This document shows, one piece after another, positions 6,107 to 6,420 of a stretch of 6,420 nt of DNA; position 1 is the stretch's first letter, and every line of letters starts with the position of its first letter. The notes under the pieces were generated by a model. That model had not been told where the DNA came from and made no database searches. It saw only the letters and a list, made by a program, of their open reading frames with translations. The position numbers and the translations under genes were made by a program. Source of the DNA: Enterovibrio sp042096095 (lineage in GTDB: Bacteria > Pseudomonadota > Gammaproteobacteria > Enterobacterales > Vibrionaceae); assembly GCA_042096095.1 (NCBI GenBank), contig JBELME010000245.1:1-6420 (forward strand), written 5' to 3'.

Positions 6107-6420
6107 TTAGCCCTCCGCCATACGGCCACGTTGAGGAAAGAGTCCTTTCGGGCGTTTTTGAATAAACAGAATGATGAAGACCAGCACAAGAATTTTGGAC
6201 AAGACCGCCCCCGCCCAAGGCTCAAGAATTTTGTTGAACACGCCAAGGCTTAATCCCGCAGCCAACGTGCCCCACAAATTGCCGACGCCGCCAAACACCA
6301 CCACCATGAAGGAATCAATGATGTAGGCTTGCCCCATGTTCGGCCCCACATTGGTGAGCTGTGAAAGCGCCACGCCCGCAATACCTGCTACACCAGCGCC
6401 AAGGCCAAATGTCGCCATGT
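6107..6420 (-). CDS. urtB: Urea ABC transporter permease UrtB, C-terminal part only
   Basis: This is the 3' end of the LivH-like permease gene that partners urtC; the gene starts beyond the right edge. About 104 codons are visible. The internal ATG at 6418 is not the real start, because the conserved protein should extend well upstream (a full UrtB is about 300 residues or more, sometimes over 500). Seen here are the typical LGAGVAGIAGVALSQ, VGPNMGQAYIIDSFMVVVFGGVGNLWGT and a final hydrophobic helix ending in FIQKRPKGLFPQRGR, the usual permease C-terminus. The codons for the last residues, Ala-Glu-Gly, double as the urtC ribosome-binding site. The assignment as UrtB rather than a branched-chain amino-acid permease rests on position next to urtC and the urease genes as well as on sequence. 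Confidence 0.94.
   Translation of the reverse strand, partial: MATFGLGAGVAGIAGVALSQLTNVGPNMGQAYIIDSFMVVVFGGVGNLWGTLAAGLSLGVFNKILEPWAGAVLSKILVLVFIILFIQKRPKGLFPQRGRMAEG
6111..6116 (-). promoter_or_regulatory. Ribosome-binding site of urtC, inside urtB
   Basis: GGAGGG lies 6 bases before ATG 6104, within the last codons of urtB. It is the strongest Shine-Dalgarno in the window and decides the urtC start against the longer open frame. Confidence 0.85.

Noticed and set aside
6105..6218. Upstream extension of urtC to ATG 6218
   Set aside because: It would overlap urtB by over 100 bases in another frame; the conserved protein starts at 6104, which has a strong ribosome-binding site.

Overview
All recognisable genes in this window lie on the minus strand and form one tightly packed gene cluster for taking up and hydrolysing urea. 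Read in the direction of transcription (right to left) the order is urtB (3' end only) - urtC - urtD - urtE - ureD - ureA - ureB - ureC (almost complete). The base composition is near 50% GC by eye. The protein sequences look proteobacterial, most likely gammaproteobacterial and perhaps marine. That placement rests on general resemblance only.

Layout: positions 6420-3423 encode the high-affinity urea ABC transporter: permeases UrtB (C-terminal 104 codons) and UrtC, and ATPases UrtD and UrtE. The substrate-binding protein gene urtA and the start of urtB would lie beyond the right edge. Positions 3381-1 encode the urease part: accessory protein UreD, then structural subunits UreA (gamma), UreB (beta) and UreC (alpha, catalytic). 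The last 8 or so residues of UreC run off the left edge, where ureE, ureF and ureG would be expected. Gaps between genes are 2, -4, 34, 41, 63, 9 and 1 nt, so there is no non-coding stretch over 63 bases and no convincing internal promoter or terminator. The simplest reading is one transcript with ribosome-binding sites often embedded in the upstream gene.

How it works together: the transporter imports urea at ATP cost. The (UreABC)3 nickel enzyme splits urea into ammonia and carbamate, which breaks down to more ammonia and CO2. UreD, with the off-window UreE/F/G, loads the dinickel centre. Every UreC metal ligand and catalytic residue I checked is present at the position it has in the Klebsiella enzyme, so the urease should be functional.

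I see no undescribed system here; this is a well-known pathway in a familiar arrangement. The points worth a second look are small: a Glu-to-Val change beside the switch loop of UrtE, an open frame running from the urtE stop to the ureD start, terminal extensions on UreB, and a tiny frame in the ureD-ureA gap.
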